DNA of 64,000 nucleotides from Phenylobacterium zucineum HLK1 (GCF_000017265.1 NC_011144.1:868001-932000); one strand, 5' to 3'; positions 1 through 8,866 are shown, numbered from the stretch's first letter. Notes: generated by a model from the letters alone, not told the origin. Numbers and translations are program-made.

Positions 1-69
1 CGCCGCCAGCGCCGAGGAGTTGGCCACCAACCCCGAGACGCCCGCGAGCATGGCCGAATTGATGCTCAT
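1..69 (-). CDS. flgE: FlgE flagellar hook protein, N-terminal fragment (runs off window)
   Basis: Only the first 23 codons are present. They read MSINSAMLAGVSGLVANSSA and continue off the left edge. This is the N-terminal rod/hook/filament signature (short hydrophobic start, then S-x-L-x-A-N-S-x-x-L-A) that begins axial flagellar proteins. Position directly downstream of fliK and flgD identifies it as the hook subunit, since fliK-flgD-flgE is the hook operon order in Caulobacter. The gap to flgD is about 100 bp with no sign of another gene. A rod protein with a similar N-terminus cannot be excluded from 23 residues alone, but context makes FlgE by far the best call. Confidence 0.8.
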   Translation of the reverse strand, partial: MSINSAMLAGVSGLVANSSALAA

Positions 70-167
70 GGCTTACTTCCGTTCTTCTCCATGGAGTCCG
101 CGTCCTGCGGAGGGTCGGCTTTCGAAGCCGCCGTTGGAGACGACGTTTTGCCGTCCGGGTTGTCGTT

Positions 168-860
168 TCACGCAGCGTCCTCCGACGGGGGCGTCGCAGG
201 CTGCGGCTGCTTGATGGTGGTGATGTGGTTCCACAGGACCGGGGTCCCGTTGACGGTGATCAGGGTCTCGCCGTTCGACTGCTCCACGCCCGTCACGATC
301 CCTTCGATCGAGACGGTGGAGGGGACGGTGGCGAAGTCGGAATCCTTGGCGCTGACCTTCAGGCTGTAGACGCCGCCGTCCGGCAGCTTCACGCCGTTGG
401 CGTCCTTGCCGTCCCAGGTCACCTTGTGATCGCCGGCCTTGCGGCCGTCCTCGGCCGCCGAGAGCGTGCGCACCGTCTTGCCGTTGCTGTCGACGACCTC
501 GAGCTTCACGTCGTTGGCGTCGCGCGGCAGGGTGTAGATCCACGCGGCTTGCCCGTCCTTCAGCTTGGCGTCGACGGTGGCGGCGCGCACCTCCTTGCCG
601 ATCAGGCTGACGGCGGTCGACACGCCGTTGCTGGTGTTGGACACCAGGGACTTCAGCAGGTCGTTGGTGAGCAACTGCTGCTCCACGCCCGTCATCTGGA
701 CGATCTGCTGGGTGAACTGGTTGGAATCCAGCGGCGACAGCGGGTCCTGGTTCTTCAGCTGCGTGGTCAGCAGCGCGAGGAACGTGTCGAAGCTCTCGGC
801 CAGCCGGGTGCGGCCGATCGCGCTGGTGTCCGTGATCCCGGAAACGCCGCCAACAGCCAT
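168..860 (-). CDS. flgD: FlgD flagellar hook capping/assembly protein
   Basis: A 230-residue protein that caps the growing hook and scaffolds FlgE polymerisation outside the cell. Residues 27-43 hold the family hallmark FLALLTTQLKNQDPLSP, followed by the conserved N-x-x-x-x-Q-x-V-Q-x-T-G-V-E-Q segment (47-61). The middle and C-terminal parts (about 86-205) fit the FlgD Tudor-like and Ig-like domains, including GKEV at 89 and the DG-G-VYSLKVSA segment. The start ATG lies one base after the fliK stop, so the two are almost certainly co-transcribed and translationally coupled, with flgE next. Length is typical for the family. Confidence 0.95.
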   Translation of the reverse strand: MAVGGVSGITDTSAIGRTRLAESFDTFLALLTTQLKNQDPLSPLDSNQFTQQIVQMTGVEQQLLTNDLLKSLVSNTSNGVSTAVSLIGKEVRAATVDAKLKDGQAAWIYTLPRDANDVKLEVVDSNGKTVRTLSAAEDGRKAGDHKVTWDGKDANGVKLPDGGVYSLKVSAKDSDFATVPSTVSIEGIVTGVEQSNGETLITVNGTPVLWNHITTIKQPQPATPPSEDAA

Positions 861-861
861 C

Positions 862-2367
862 TCAGATCCTCACGTCCACGCCGCCGGTCACGCCCCGGCG
901 CAGGCGAAGCTCGCCCGAGGTTGCGGCCAGGTCGGCCTCGCCGGCCGTCTCCAGCGCCTGCTGGAAGGCGCGGCCGCGGAAGCCGTCGCCGGGCTCGCGC
1001 GGGTCCTGCCGCGCCTGGCCCCGGTCGCCCGCCACGTCGAACGACAGCCCGCCGGAAAGCTCGAAGCCGGCCTGCTCCAGCGCGCGCTGCAGTTCGCCGG
1101 CCCGCGACTTCAGCTCGGCCGCGGCCTGCGGATTGTCGAAGGTCATGGCCGCGCTGACCCGGCCGTGGGCCCCGACCTCGACCCGCACGTCGACCTTGCC
1201 GAGGCCCGCGGGATCGAGCTCGACGTCGAAGCGGGTGGAGCGGGCGTCCAGCTTCTTGACGATCTGGGCGGCCAGGCTGGCCACGGTCTCGGGCGAGCCG
1301 CGCACCGGGTGGACCGGCGCGGCGGCGCTCTCGGCGCCGGCCGCGGCGCGGGTCCCGGAGGTTCCGGCCGAGGCCTCGCCGAACGTCCGGCCCTCCTGCG
1401 GACGGGCCTCGGCGGCCGGCTTGAACTCGGGCGCGGCCGGGGCGTCGGGCGCGGGGGGCTTGCCGCCGGCGGATTTGGCGGAGGCCGCCGTGGACGGCGA
1501 TGGCGCGTCGGGCGTCTCGCCGTTGCGCTCGGCGCGGGGCGCTGCGGCGGGCTTCTGCTGGCGGGCCGCCGCCTCGCCGGCGGCCTGGGCGACGGCTAGG
1601 CCTGCAGCCGGCGCCGGGGGCTGGGCGGTCTGTCCCCGCGCGGCCTGATCCTGCGCAGCCTGGCCCTGCACGGCCTGGCTCGTCGGCGCGGGGAGCGTGT
1701 CTTCCGACGCGGCGGAAACAGCCTGGGCCTCGGCGGCGGGGGCCGCCGCCGGAGCCGCCGGCGGCGCGCTGCGCTGCGCGGCGGGCGCCGGCTCCGGCCG
1801 CGGGGCCGGCTGGGACTCGAGCGCCGCGCGGGCGTCTTGCGCGGGCGCCGGCGCGGCCGCCGTCTCCGCCGTCGCGGCGGCTGGCGGCGCGGTCTCGGCG
1901 TCCTCGGGCGCCGCAGGCGGGGCGGGGACGCCCTGGAGGCTCTTCTCGTCCTGGGGCGCGGCGGCGGTCACGTCCGTCCCCGTTGGCGTTCCCGCGGAGG
2001 GCGCCATGGCGTTAGGCGTCTGGGCGGGGATCGCCGCGGCTGCGGCCAGCGCGGCCGGCGCGTCCGTGGCCGCAGCGGCCGGGTCGGCCTCCCCCGGGGT
2101 TTCGGTGTCGGACCCGTCCCCTTCCGCGTCCGCGCCCAGCCCGGCGAACAGCGGGCCTGGCGCCGAGACGGTCGCCGCAGCGCCGGCCGCCGCGGACTGG
2201 GCGCCGGCCCCGGAAGCGCCGATCCCGGGGACGCCGGCCTCGGGCGCGCCGAACAGCGCCGCCATCAGGGCCTCGAAGCCGGCCAGAGCGCCGCCAGCCG
2301 ACGGCGCGCCGCCGGCCGTGGGGCCGGGGGAGGCGGGCATCGTGGGGTTGATCGCTGGCGCGGTCAT
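862..2367 (-). CDS. fliK: FliK flagellar hook-length control protein
   Basis: A 501-residue protein with a long Ala/Pro/Gln-rich, poorly conserved secreted region (about 1-350). Its conserved C-terminal Flg_hook domain (about 352-450) contains the signature F-D-V-E-L-D-P-A-G-L-G-K-V-D-V-R-V. FliK measures hook length and switches the flagellar export gate from hook to filament substrates. The frame is open to 2604, but I start at the ATG at 2367. The sigma-54 promoter at 2433-2447 predicts transcription beginning near 2421, so upstream starts would be leaderless or untranscribed. The ribosome-binding site before 2367 is weak. It is first gene of fliK-flgD-flgE. Its strong Ala/Pro bias matches other alphaproteobacterial FliK proteins. 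Confidence 0.9.
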   Translation of the reverse strand: MTAPAINPTMPASPGPTAGGAPSAGGALAGFEALMAALFGAPEAGVPGIGASGAGAQSAAAGAAATVSAPGPLFAGLGADAEGDGSDTETPGEADPAAAATDAPAALAAAAAIPAQTPNAMAPSAGTPTGTDVTAAAPQDEKSLQGVPAPPAAPEDAETAPPAAATAETAAAPAPAQDARAALESQPAPRPEPAPAAQRSAPPAAPAAAPAAEAQAVSAASEDTLPAPTSQAVQGQAAQDQAARGQTAQPPAPAAGLAVAQAAGEAAARQQKPAAAPRAERNGETPDAPSPSTAASAKSAGGKPPAPDAPAAPEFKPAAEARPQEGRTFGEASAGTSGTRAAAGAESAAAPVHPVRGSPETVASLAAQIVKKLDARSTRFDVELDPAGLGKVDVRVEVGAHGRVSAAMTFDNPQAAAELKSRAGELQRALEQAGFELSGGLSFDVAGDRGQARQDPREPGDGFRGRAFQQALETAGEADLAATSGELRLRRGVTGGVDVRI

Positions 2368-2432
2368 GCGGGGTGTCGGGTGATCTCGGTTGCTCAGCGC
2401 ATCCTGCGCCGGGTCCATTCGGTCCGACCGGA

Positions 2433-2447
2433 GCAACCTTCGCGCCA
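2433..2447 (-). promoter_or_regulatory. Sigma-54 promoter for fliK-flgD-flgE
   Basis: Read on the minus strand the sequence is TGGCGC-N5-TTGC, with GG and GC 10 bp apart. It differs from the sigma-54 consensus TGGCAC-N5-TTGC at one position. Transcription would begin near 2421, about 55 nt before the chosen fliK ATG. The partner promoter facing flgK has the identical 6-5-4 pattern. Confidence 0.8.
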
Positions 2448-2520
2448 CATCGGCAAACCATTGAAAAGACAGCAATAAGGGGGTTGTGGCCGGGGGCGCC
2501 GGCGCCCCTCTCGCGGCGGA

Positions 2521-2625
2521 AATTGCCGGGCCGCCGCCGCCCAGGTGGGGCGTTCCCTGCCGGTCGGAAAGGCCTTCCCCCGCGCCCGGCAGAACGGGCG
2601 CCAAGCAAGACAGCGCCCGGCAGCA
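2521..2625. promoter_or_regulatory. Cluster of FlbD/ftr-like enhancer elements between the flagellar promoters
   Basis: The core CCCGGCA recurs at 2521-2530 (minus, CCCGGCAATT), 2585-2594 (plus, CCCGGCAGAA) and 2616-2625 (plus, CCCGGCAGCA), with a partial copy near 2558. In Caulobacter the divergent flaN/flbG flagellar units are activated by FlbD bound to ftr sites near sigma-54 promoters. The repeated core, its position between two sigma-54 promoters, and the gene pair all fit that arrangement. Binding by an FlbD-type activator is inferred, not shown. Confidence 0.55.
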
Positions 2626-2657
2626 CCGGGATCGGGACGCGGCCTTCGTCCGCCATG

Positions 2658-2672
2658 TGGCGCCGGACTTGC
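2658..2672 (+). promoter_or_regulatory. Sigma-54 promoter for flgK-flgL
   Basis: The plus-strand sequence is TGGCGC-N5-TTGC with GG at 2659-2660 and GC at 2671-2672. This is correct -24/-12 spacing and one mismatch to consensus. Transcription would begin near 2684, leaving a leader of about 135 nt before flgK. It mirrors the fliK promoter at 2433-2447. Confidence 0.8.
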
Positions 2673-2763
2673 GCCGCTCAATCCGAGTTCACCCGGACCC
2701 CGAAGGGCCACTGTTGAAATTGTTGAGGTTTTCCCGGCGCCTCACGCGCGCGTTCACTCTGAT

Positions 2764-2804
2764 CCCGGCAGAATTGGCCGGGTCGAGGGTGAGCCTTTGC
2801 CGGG
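2764..2804. promoter_or_regulatory. Downstream ftr-like pair in the flgK leader
   Basis: CCCGGCAGAA at 2764-2773 and the inverted copy CCCGGCAAA on the minus strand at 2796-2804 flank 22 bp just upstream of the flgK ATG. They lie downstream of the predicted flgK transcription start. Enhancers located downstream of the start are a known peculiarity of the Caulobacter flaN (flgK) promoter. The pair could alternatively fold as an RNA stem over the ribosome-binding region. Confidence 0.45.
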
Positions 2805-2818
2805 CGGAGCGTTAAGCG

Positions 2819-4921
2819 ATGTCGCTGAACGTCACCCTCCAGACCGCCGCCTCGGGGCTCAACGCCGCCCAGGCGTCCCTGCGCGCGGTCTCGGACAACA
2901 TCGCCAACGTCAACACCCCGGGCTACGTCCGCAAGGCCGTGGTGCAGCAGCCCCTGGTGGTCGACGGCGTCGGCATGGGCGTCCGCGTCCAGGGCATGAA
3001 GCGGATCACCGACGACTATCTCCAGTCGGCGAGCCTGACCGCCGCGTCGGACTCCAGCCGCTGGGCGGCGGTGGCGCAGTATCTGGACAACGCCCAGAGC
3101 CTGTTCGGCGACCCCTCCAGCCCCGGCTTCTTCTTCAGCCGGCTGGACGAGATCTACGGCGCGTTCGCGACGGCGGCGGACGATCCGTCCTCGAGCCTGC
3201 TGCGCAGCCAGTCGATCGCCAATATCCAGGACTTCCTGGCCGAGGCCGACCGGATCAACAGCCAGCTCAGCGAACTGGGCGGAACCGTCGAGACCCGGAT
3301 CACGGCCGACATCGACCGCGCCAACGACCTGCTCGCCCAGGTCGACCGGCTGAACGCCGAGATCAGCCGGGCGAAGATGGTCAACGCCGACGCCTCCGGT
3401 TCGGAGAACATCCAGAGCCAGCTCCTCGACGAGCTCTCCAGCCTGATGAACGTGCGCGTCGCGCGGCGGGCGGAAGGCGGCGTGACGGTGCGCTCCACCG
3501 AGGGCGTGCTGCTGGCCGGCGAGGGCGGCTCGGCGACCCTCAGCTACGTGCGCTCGGATTCCACACCCGGCTACATCAGCGCCAAGCCCTCGGGCGGCGG
3601 GACGGACGCCCAGCCGATCCAGATCGCGAGCGGGGAGATCCGCGGCCTGATGGACCTGCGCGACCAGGAGCTGCCCAAGCTGCAGGACCAGCTCGGCGAG
3701 TTCCTGACGCGGGCCGTCGACCAGCTCAACGCGGCCCACAACGCCTCCGTCGCCTATCCGGCGCCGAGCACCCTTACCGGGCGCAACACGGGGCTGGATC
3801 TGCCGACCGCCGTCGGCGGCTTCTCGGGCGCGACGACCCTCGCCGTCATGGACGCCAATGGCGTGCTCGTGCGCCGGGTGGACGTGGACTTCACCGCCGG
3901 CACGATGAGCGCCAACGGCGGCCCGGCCGTGGCCTTCACGCCCGGGACCTTCCTCGCCACCCTGAACACCCAGCTCGGCGGCCAGGCGACGGCCTCCTTC
4001 ACCGGCGGGACGCTTTCGATCGCGGGCGCGGGCGCCAACACCCTGGCGGTGGACGAGGGCACGTCCCAGAAGGCCGGCCGCGGCTTCTCGCACTTCTTCG
4101 GCCTGAACGACCTCGTCCGGTCGAACGGCTTCACCAACTACGACACGGGCCTGCGCCCGACCGACCCGCACGGCTTCACCGCGGGCGATCCCATCACCCT
4201 GCGGCTCTCCAGTCCCGACGGGCTGCCCCTGCGCGACATCACCATCCCGGTGCCCGCCGGGACCCAGATGAGCGACCTGGTCAACGCCCTGAACAGCAGC
4301 GCCACGGGCGTGGGCCTCTACGGCAGCTTCAGCCTGGACGCGCAGGGGGCGCTGACCTTCCAGGGCGCGCCGCCGACCAACGCCCAGGTCTCGGTCGTCA
4401 CCGACAACACCCAGCGCGGCGCGGGCGGCCCCTCGATCAGCCAGCTCTTCGGCCTGGGCGCGGTGGAGCGCTCCAACCGCGCCGGCCGGTTCCAGGTCGA
4501 CGGGACGCTGGACGCCGATCCCACCCGCCTCGCGCTCGGCAAGCTGGACTTCTCGGGCGGCTTCACCCTGCCGGCCATCCGGCCCGGCGACGGGCGCGGG
4601 GCCCTGGCGCTGTCCCAGGCGGGAGACGTGGCCACGCGCTTCCAGGCCGCCGGCTCGCTGGGCCAGGTCAACATGACCGTCTCGCGCTACGCCTCGGAGT
4701 TCGGGGGCTCGATCGGCCGCAACGCCGCCTCCGCCGAGACCCGCAAGGAGAGCGCCGCGGCCGTGCTGAACGAGGCCACCGCCCGCCGCCAGTCGGTCGA
4801 AGGCGTCAACCTCGACGAGGAGCTGGTGAACATGACCACCTATCAGCAGGCCTTCAACGCCTCGGCGCGCATGGTGCAGGCCGCCAAGGACCTCTTCGAC
4901 GTCCTGCTCGGAATGGTGTGA
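2819..4921 (+). CDS. flgK: FlgK hook-filament junction protein (HAP1)
   Basis: A 700-residue axial protein joining hook to filament. The N-terminus (residues 3-39) carries the flagellar rod/hook motif with S-G-L-N-A-A-Q and D-N-I-A-N-V-N-T-P-G-Y. The C-terminus (663-700) has V-N-L-D-E-E-L-V-N-M-T-T-Y-Q-Q-A-F-N-A-S-A-R, the matching coiled-coil half that pairs with the N-terminus in the assembled filament. The variable centre (about 330-600) is surface exposed in this family. The start follows GGAGCGTTAAGCG. flgL begins 12 bp after the stop, so the two form an operon driven by the sigma-54 promoter at 2658. Confidence 0.96.
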   Translation: MSLNVTLQTAASGLNAAQASLRAVSDNIANVNTPGYVRKAVVQQPLVVDGVGMGVRVQGMKRITDDYLQSASLTAASDSSRWAAVAQYLDNAQSLFGDPSSPGFFFSRLDEIYGAFATAADDPSSSLLRSQSIANIQDFLAEADRINSQLSELGGTVETRITADIDRANDLLAQVDRLNAEISRAKMVNADASGSENIQSQLLDELSSLMNVRVARRAEGGVTVRSTEGVLLAGEGGSATLSYVRSDSTPGYISAKPSGGGTDAQPIQIASGEIRGLMDLRDQELPKLQDQLGEFLTRAVDQLNAAHNASVAYPAPSTLTGRNTGLDLPTAVGGFSGATTLAVMDANGVLVRRVDVDFTAGTMSANGGPAVAFTPGTFLATLNTQLGGQATASFTGGTLSIAGAGANTLAVDEGTSQKAGRGFSHFFGLNDLVRSNGFTNYDTGLRPTDPHGFTAGDPITLRLSSPDGLPLRDITIPVPAGTQMSDLVNALNSSATGVGLYGSFSLDAQGALTFQGAPPTNAQVSVVTDNTQRGAGGPSISQLFGLGAVERSNRAGRFQVDGTLDADPTRLALGKLDFSGGFTLPAIRPGDGRGALALSQAGDVATRFQAAGSLGQVNMTVSRYASEFGGSIGRNAASAETRKESAAAVLNEATARRQSVEGVNLDEELVNMTTYQQAFNASARMVQAAKDLFDVLLGMV

Positions 4922-4932
4922 GGAGACCCTAG

Positions 4933-5865
4933 ATGGTGACCCGCGTCTCGACCCCCGGAAACTACGCCGCCGTGCTGGCCAACCTGCTGGGCGCCCAGCA
5001 GCGCCAGATGCAGGCCGGCGAGAAGGTCTCGACCCAGAAGAACGGCACGGACCTGAAGGACTACGCGCGCGACGCCGAGATGCTGACCGCGATGCGCTCC
5101 CTCAAGGCTCGGATCGAGGTCTATCAGGAGCAGAACACCTTCATCGCCGAGCGGCTGTCGACCCAGGATACGGCGCTGAACCGCATCGCCGACGCCGCCC
5201 AGGGCGTGCGCCAGGCCATCGCCGAGGCCATCGCCTCGGGCCGCGTGGACACGCTGATGGAGGACCTGGAGGCCCAGTTCCGCAACGCCGCCGAGGGGAT
5301 GAACGCCCGCTACGGGGGCAAGTACCTGTTCGCCGGCGGCCAGGTGGACACCCGGCCGATGACCGCCACGGCGTTGTCGGATCTCACCTCGGGCCCGCCG
5401 ATCGCCAACTGGTTCAAGAACGACAGCTTCCTGACGTCGGCCAAGGTGGACGAGGCGACGACCGTCTCCACCGGCATCCTCGCCGACGACGTGGGCACGG
5501 ACATGCTGGCCGCCTTCCAGACGATCCAGGCGTTCCACGAGGGCGGCTCGGGTCCGTTCACCGGCGCCATGACCGACGCCCAGCGCACCTTCCTGGAGGG
5601 CCAGCTCGCCACCTGGGACGGCGTGCGCGAGGACGTGACCAACGTCGCGGCGCGGAACGGCATGATCCAGAAGCGGGTCGAGACGGTGCGAGAGGACCTC
5701 AAGACCCGCGACAACGCCCTGGCCGGCATGATGGGCGACATCACCGACGCCGACATGGCCGAGGCGGTGGCCCAGCTGCAGCAGGCCCAGCTCTCCGTCC
5801 AGGCCGCCGCCCACGTCTTCACGACGCTGCAGGAAAGCTCGCTGCTGTCGATCCTGCGGCCGTAG
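4933..5865 (+). CDS. flgL: FlgL/flagellin-family hook-filament junction protein (HAP3)
   Basis: A 310-residue protein with flagellin-like helical ends. The N-terminal part (about 1-140) reads VSTPGNYAAVLANLLGAQQR and continues through a heptad-rich helix. The C-terminal part (about 225-310) contains the D-I-T-D-A-D-M-A-E-A-V-A-Q-L-Q-Q-A-Q segment typical of FlgL and flagellins. Length and position right behind flgK identify it as the second junction protein on which the filament polymerises. It is preceded by GGAGACCCTAG, a good ribosome-binding site for ATG 4933. No promoter of its own is seen. Confidence 0.93.
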   Translation: MVTRVSTPGNYAAVLANLLGAQQRQMQAGEKVSTQKNGTDLKDYARDAEMLTAMRSLKARIEVYQEQNTFIAERLSTQDTALNRIADAAQGVRQAIAEAIASGRVDTLMEDLEAQFRNAAEGMNARYGGKYLFAGGQVDTRPMTATALSDLTSGPPIANWFKNDSFLTSAKVDEATTVSTGILADDVGTDMLAAFQTIQAFHEGGSGPFTGAMTDAQRTFLEGQLATWDGVREDVTNVAARNGMIQKRVETVREDLKTRDNALAGMMGDITDADMAEAVAQLQQAQLSVQAAAHVFTTLQESSLLSILRP

Positions 5866-5868
5866 GGC

Positions 5869-6066
5869 TCAGGCGGTCCGGCCCAGCTCCAGGCAGCCGC
5901 CGAGGCGCGCGACCAGCCGCTCGCCATGCCAGACCTCGGCGGCGTAGCGGCCGGTCAGCACCTCCTCCGCCCGCTCGAGCGCGGCGCGGTCGGTCGGGAA
6001 CTGGCCTTCGATCTCGTCGGCGATGCGGTCCTGTCGGTTCAGGACATAGATGCGGTAGGAACTCAT
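5869..6066 (-). CDS. Small conserved-type hypothetical protein (65 aa)
   Basis: Encodes MSSYRIYVLNRQDRIADEIE and continues to 65 residues, with a D-R-A-A-L-E-R-A helical stretch and a short beta-like V-W-H-G-E-R-L-V segment. Small soluble proteins beginning S-x-Y-R-I-Y-x-L-x-R-x-D-x-I are frequent in alphaproteobacteria, and I recognise this only as that type, without a function. It converges on flgL, ending 3 bp beyond the flgL stop, and has its own unrecognised promoter in the 204-bp gap before mnmA. No cysteine cluster, signal peptide or membrane segment is visible. Confidence 0.65.
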   Translation of the reverse strand: MSSYRIYVLNRQDRIADEIEGQFPTDRAALERAEEVLTGRYAAEVWHGERLVARLGGCLELGRTA

Positions 6067-6270
6067 GGCTCATCCCCCGATGAAAGTCGGATGAGGCGGG
6101 AGCTCGGGTCTCGGGTCTCTCGTCGCCGGCGCCTCTTCGAACTTGCCGACGATGCCCGTAGTCTACAGCACTTCCATGACGGCCGGGCGATCACGAATCC
6201 GAGTGTCAGAATCCGACGCAGATCCAGGCCGCCCTCGAAAAGCGAAGGCCCAGCCGCTACATAGGCGCCC

Positions 6271-7464
6271 ATGAGCGTCTGCAGCGTTCCCGTCACGATC
6301 AACGCCGAGCGTCTGTCCGACGGCCTCGTCGAGGCCGCGCGGGCGGCCGTGGGCCTGCCGGCCGGCACGCGGATCGTCGCGGCCATGTCCGGCGGGGTGG
6401 ACTCCACCGTCACCGCCGCGCTGCTGGCGCGGGCCGGCTACGACGTGGTGGGCGTGACCCTGCAGCTCTACGACCACGGCGCGGCGGTCCAGAAGAAGGG
6501 CGCCTGCTGCGCCGGCCAGGACATCCACGACGCCCGCACGGCCGCCGAGGGCATCGGCATCCCGCACTACGTCCTGGACTACGAGAGCCGCTTCAAGCAG
6601 CAGGTCATCGAGGACTTCGCCGACGCCTACCTGCGCGGCGAGACGCCGATCCCCTGCATCCGCTGCAACCAGACGGTCAAGTTCCGCGACCTGCTGGACG
6701 TGGCCCGCGACCTGGGCGCCCAGGCCATGGCCACCGGCCACTACGTCCGCCGCGAGGCGGGCGCGGAGGGACCCGAACTGCACCGCGCCGCCGACCCGGC
6801 GCGCGACCAGTCCTACTTCCTGTTCGCCACCACGGCCGAGCAGCTGGACTACCTGCGCTTCCCGCTGGGGGCGATGCCGAAGCCGGCCGTGCGCGCCGCC
6901 GCCGCCGAGCTGGGGCTGGCCGTCGCCGACAAGCCGGACAGCCAGGACATCTGCTTCGTGCCGGAAGGCCGCTACACGACCATCATCGACCGCCTGCGCC
7001 CGCAGGGCGCGGAGCCGGGCGACATCGTGCACCTCGACGGCCGGGTGCTCGGCCGGCACGAGGGCGTCACCCGCTACACCATCGGCCAGCGCCGGGGGCT
7101 GAACGTCGCCGTCGGCGATCCGCTGTTCGTCGTCCGCATCGACGCCGACGCGCGCCAGGTGGTCGTCGGCCCGCGCGAGGCGCTGCTGACCCGGGCCCTC
7201 GGCCTGAAGGAGACCAACTGGATCGGCGGCGGCCCCTCCATCGAGGCGGCGTGCGAGGCCGGCCGGCCGGTGCTGGCCCGCGTCCGCTCGACCCGCGAGC
7301 CGGTCCCGGGCCGCCTCTCCCTGGTGGACGGCGTCCCCGGCGTGGTCTTCGACAACCCCGAGGAAGGCGTCGCCCCCGGCCAGGCCTGCGTCCTCTACGC
7401 CCCCGAATCCCCCACCCGCGTCCTCGGCGGCGGCTTCATCGCCGGCACGGTGCGCGACGCCTGA
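6271..7464 (+). CDS. mnmA: MnmA tRNA-specific 2-thiouridylase
   Basis: A 397-residue enzyme that thiolates U34 of tRNA-Glu, -Gln and -Lys using ATP and persulfide sulfur. The ATP pyrophosphatase P-loop SGGVDS is at residues 40-45. The two catalytic cysteines sit at C129 (in TPIPCIRCN, the nucleophile) and C228 (in [10 protein letters not shown]). The tRNA-binding middle and C-terminal beta-barrel (about 235-390) contain the expected G-x-H-x-G-x-x-x-Y-T-I-G-Q-R-x-G-L. ATG 6271 gives an N-terminus about 30 residues ahead of the P-loop, which is slightly long but usual for alphaproteobacteria. It is monocistronic by spacing. Confidence 0.97.
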   Translation: MSVCSVPVTINAERLSDGLVEAARAAVGLPAGTRIVAAMSGGVDSTVTAALLARAGYDVVGVTLQLYDHGAAVQKKGACCAGQDIHDARTAAEGIGIPHYVLDYESRFKQQVIEDFADAYLRGETPIPCIRCNQTVKFRDLLDVARDLGAQAMATGHYVRREAGAEGPELHRAADPARDQSYFLFATTAEQLDYLRFPLGAMPKPAVRAAAAELGLAVADKPDSQDICFVPEGRYTTIIDRLRPQGAEPGDIVHLDGRVLGRHEGVTRYTIGQRRGLNVAVGDPLFVVRIDADARQVVVGPREALLTRALGLKETNWIGGGPSIEAACEAGRPVLARVRSTREPVPGRLSLVDGVPGVVFDNPEEGVAPGQACVLYAPESPTRVLGGGFIAGTVRDA

Positions 7465-7482
7465 CGGCGAAGCCGTCCTTCG

Positions 7483-7561
7483 ACACCAAGGTCACGAAGC
7501 GCACGAAGACCACCAAGAGGGGCCCCCTTCGTGTCCTTGGTGATCTTTGTGGTCTTGGTGT
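7483..7561. repeat. Imperfect 79-bp inverted repeat between mnmA and thiolase
   Basis: The left half (ACACCAAGGTCACGAAG and onward) is largely the reverse complement of the right half (ending GGTCTTGGTGT), around a centre near GGGGCCCC at 7519-7526. Each half also contains short direct repeats of the CACNAAG type. Transcribed, it would form a long hairpin. It lies 18 bp after mnmA and could act as its terminator, but it lacks a clean T-run. It resembles dispersed intergenic palindromes found in many proteobacteria. Confidence 0.6.
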
Positions 7562-7669
7562 TCAGATACGGAGCCGCCGCTGGCGCGGCGTCTCCGGCGG
7601 TCTTCTTGATCGTTGCGCCGTCCGCAACGTGACCTTCTGTTTCACCGGCCGCTGAATTATATCGGCGGC

Positions 7670-8860
7670 ATGACCCAAGCCTCCGATCCCGTCGTCATCG
7701 CGTCGTACGCCCGCACGCCCATGGGCGGCTTCCAGGGCGTGCTGTCCGCCGCCAAGGCCACCGAGCTCGGCGCCGCCGCCGTCAGGGCCGCCGTCGAGCG
7801 CGCCGGGGCCCAGCCGGACCAGATCGAGCAGATCGTCATGGGCTGCGTCCTGCCCGCGGGCCTCGGCCAGGCGCCGGCGCGCCAGGCCGCCCTCGGCGCG
7901 GGCCTGCCCAAGTCGGTCGAGGCGACCACGGTCAACAAGATGTGCGGTTCGGGCATGCAGGCCGCGATCCTGGCGCACGACGCCCTCGCCGCCGGCTCGG
8001 CGGACGTGATCGTCGCGGGCGGTATGGAGAGCATGACGAACGCCCCGTACCTGATGCTGAAGCACCGCGCCGGCGCCCGCATCGGCCACGACACCATGTA
8101 CGACCACATGTACCTCGACGGGCTGGAGGACGCCTACGAACCCGGCCGGCTGATGGGCTCCTTCGCCGAGGAGACGGCGAAGCAGTACCAGTTCACCCGC
8201 GAGGCCATGGACGAGTACGCGATCGGCTCGCTCAAGCGCGCCAAGGCGGCCACGGAGTCCGGCGCCTTCGCGAAGGAGATCGTCCCGGTCCAGGTCACCG
8301 ACCGCAAGGGGACGGCCACCGTCGAGCATGACGAGCAGCCGCTGAAGGCCGACCCGGCCAAGATCCCGACCCTGAAGCCGGCCTTCGCCAGGGACGGCGC
8401 CATCACGGCGGCCAACGCCAGCTCGATCTCGGACGGCGCCGCGGCCCTCGTCATGACCCGCGAGAGCGTGGCGAAGGCGCTTGGCCTGAAGGTCGTCGCG
8501 CGCATCGCCGGCCACGGCGCCCACGCCCACGAGCCGGGCCTGTTCACCACCGCCCCGGTCCCCGCCATGCAGAAGGCGCTGAAGCGCGCCGGCTGGAGCG
8601 TGGACGACGTCGACCTGTTCGAGGTCAACGAGGCCTTCGCCGTCGTCGCCATGATCGCCGAGCGCGAGCTGGGCATCGACCGCGACAAGCTCAACGTCAA
8701 CGGCGGCGCCTGCGCCCTCGGCCACCCGATCGGCGCCTCGGGCGCCCGCATCCTCGCCACCCTGCTGGCCGCCTTGGAAGCGCGCGGCGGCAAGCGCGGC
8801 CTCGCCTCCCTCTGCATCGGCGGCGGCGAAGCCACCGCGATGGCGGTGGAGCTGGCCTGA
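7670..8860 (+). CDS. Acetyl-CoA C-acetyltransferase (thiolase)
   Basis: A 396-residue thiolase that condenses two acetyl-CoA to acetoacetyl-CoA or cleaves 3-ketoacyl-CoA. The acyl-accepting Cys92 lies in N-K-M-C-G-S-G-M. The catalytic H352 is in G-A-C-A-L-G-H-P-I-G-A-S-G-A-R and the general base C382 is in C-I-G-G-G-E-A. N-E-A-F-A (about 327) completes the active site. This set matches the biosynthetic-type (AtoB/PhaA) branch, but a beta-oxidation role is also possible, so no gene symbol is given. The frame extends 19 codons upstream, yet ATG 7670 aligns with family N-termini. There is no phb or fad partner next to it. Confidence 0.95.
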   Translation: MTQASDPVVIASYARTPMGGFQGVLSAAKATELGAAAVRAAVERAGAQPDQIEQIVMGCVLPAGLGQAPARQAALGAGLPKSVEATTVNKMCGSGMQAAILAHDALAAGSADVIVAGGMESMTNAPYLMLKHRAGARIGHDTMYDHMYLDGLEDAYEPGRLMGSFAEETAKQYQFTREAMDEYAIGSLKRAKAATESGAFAKEIVPVQVTDRKGTATVEHDEQPLKADPAKIPTLKPAFARDGAITAANASSISDGAAALVMTRESVAKALGLKVVARIAGHGAHAHEPGLFTTAPVPAMQKALKRAGWSVDDVDLFEVNEAFAVVAMIAERELGIDRDKLNVNGGACALGHPIGASGARILATLLAALEARGGKRGLASLCIGGGEATAMAVELA

Positions 8861-8866
8861 GCCGAC

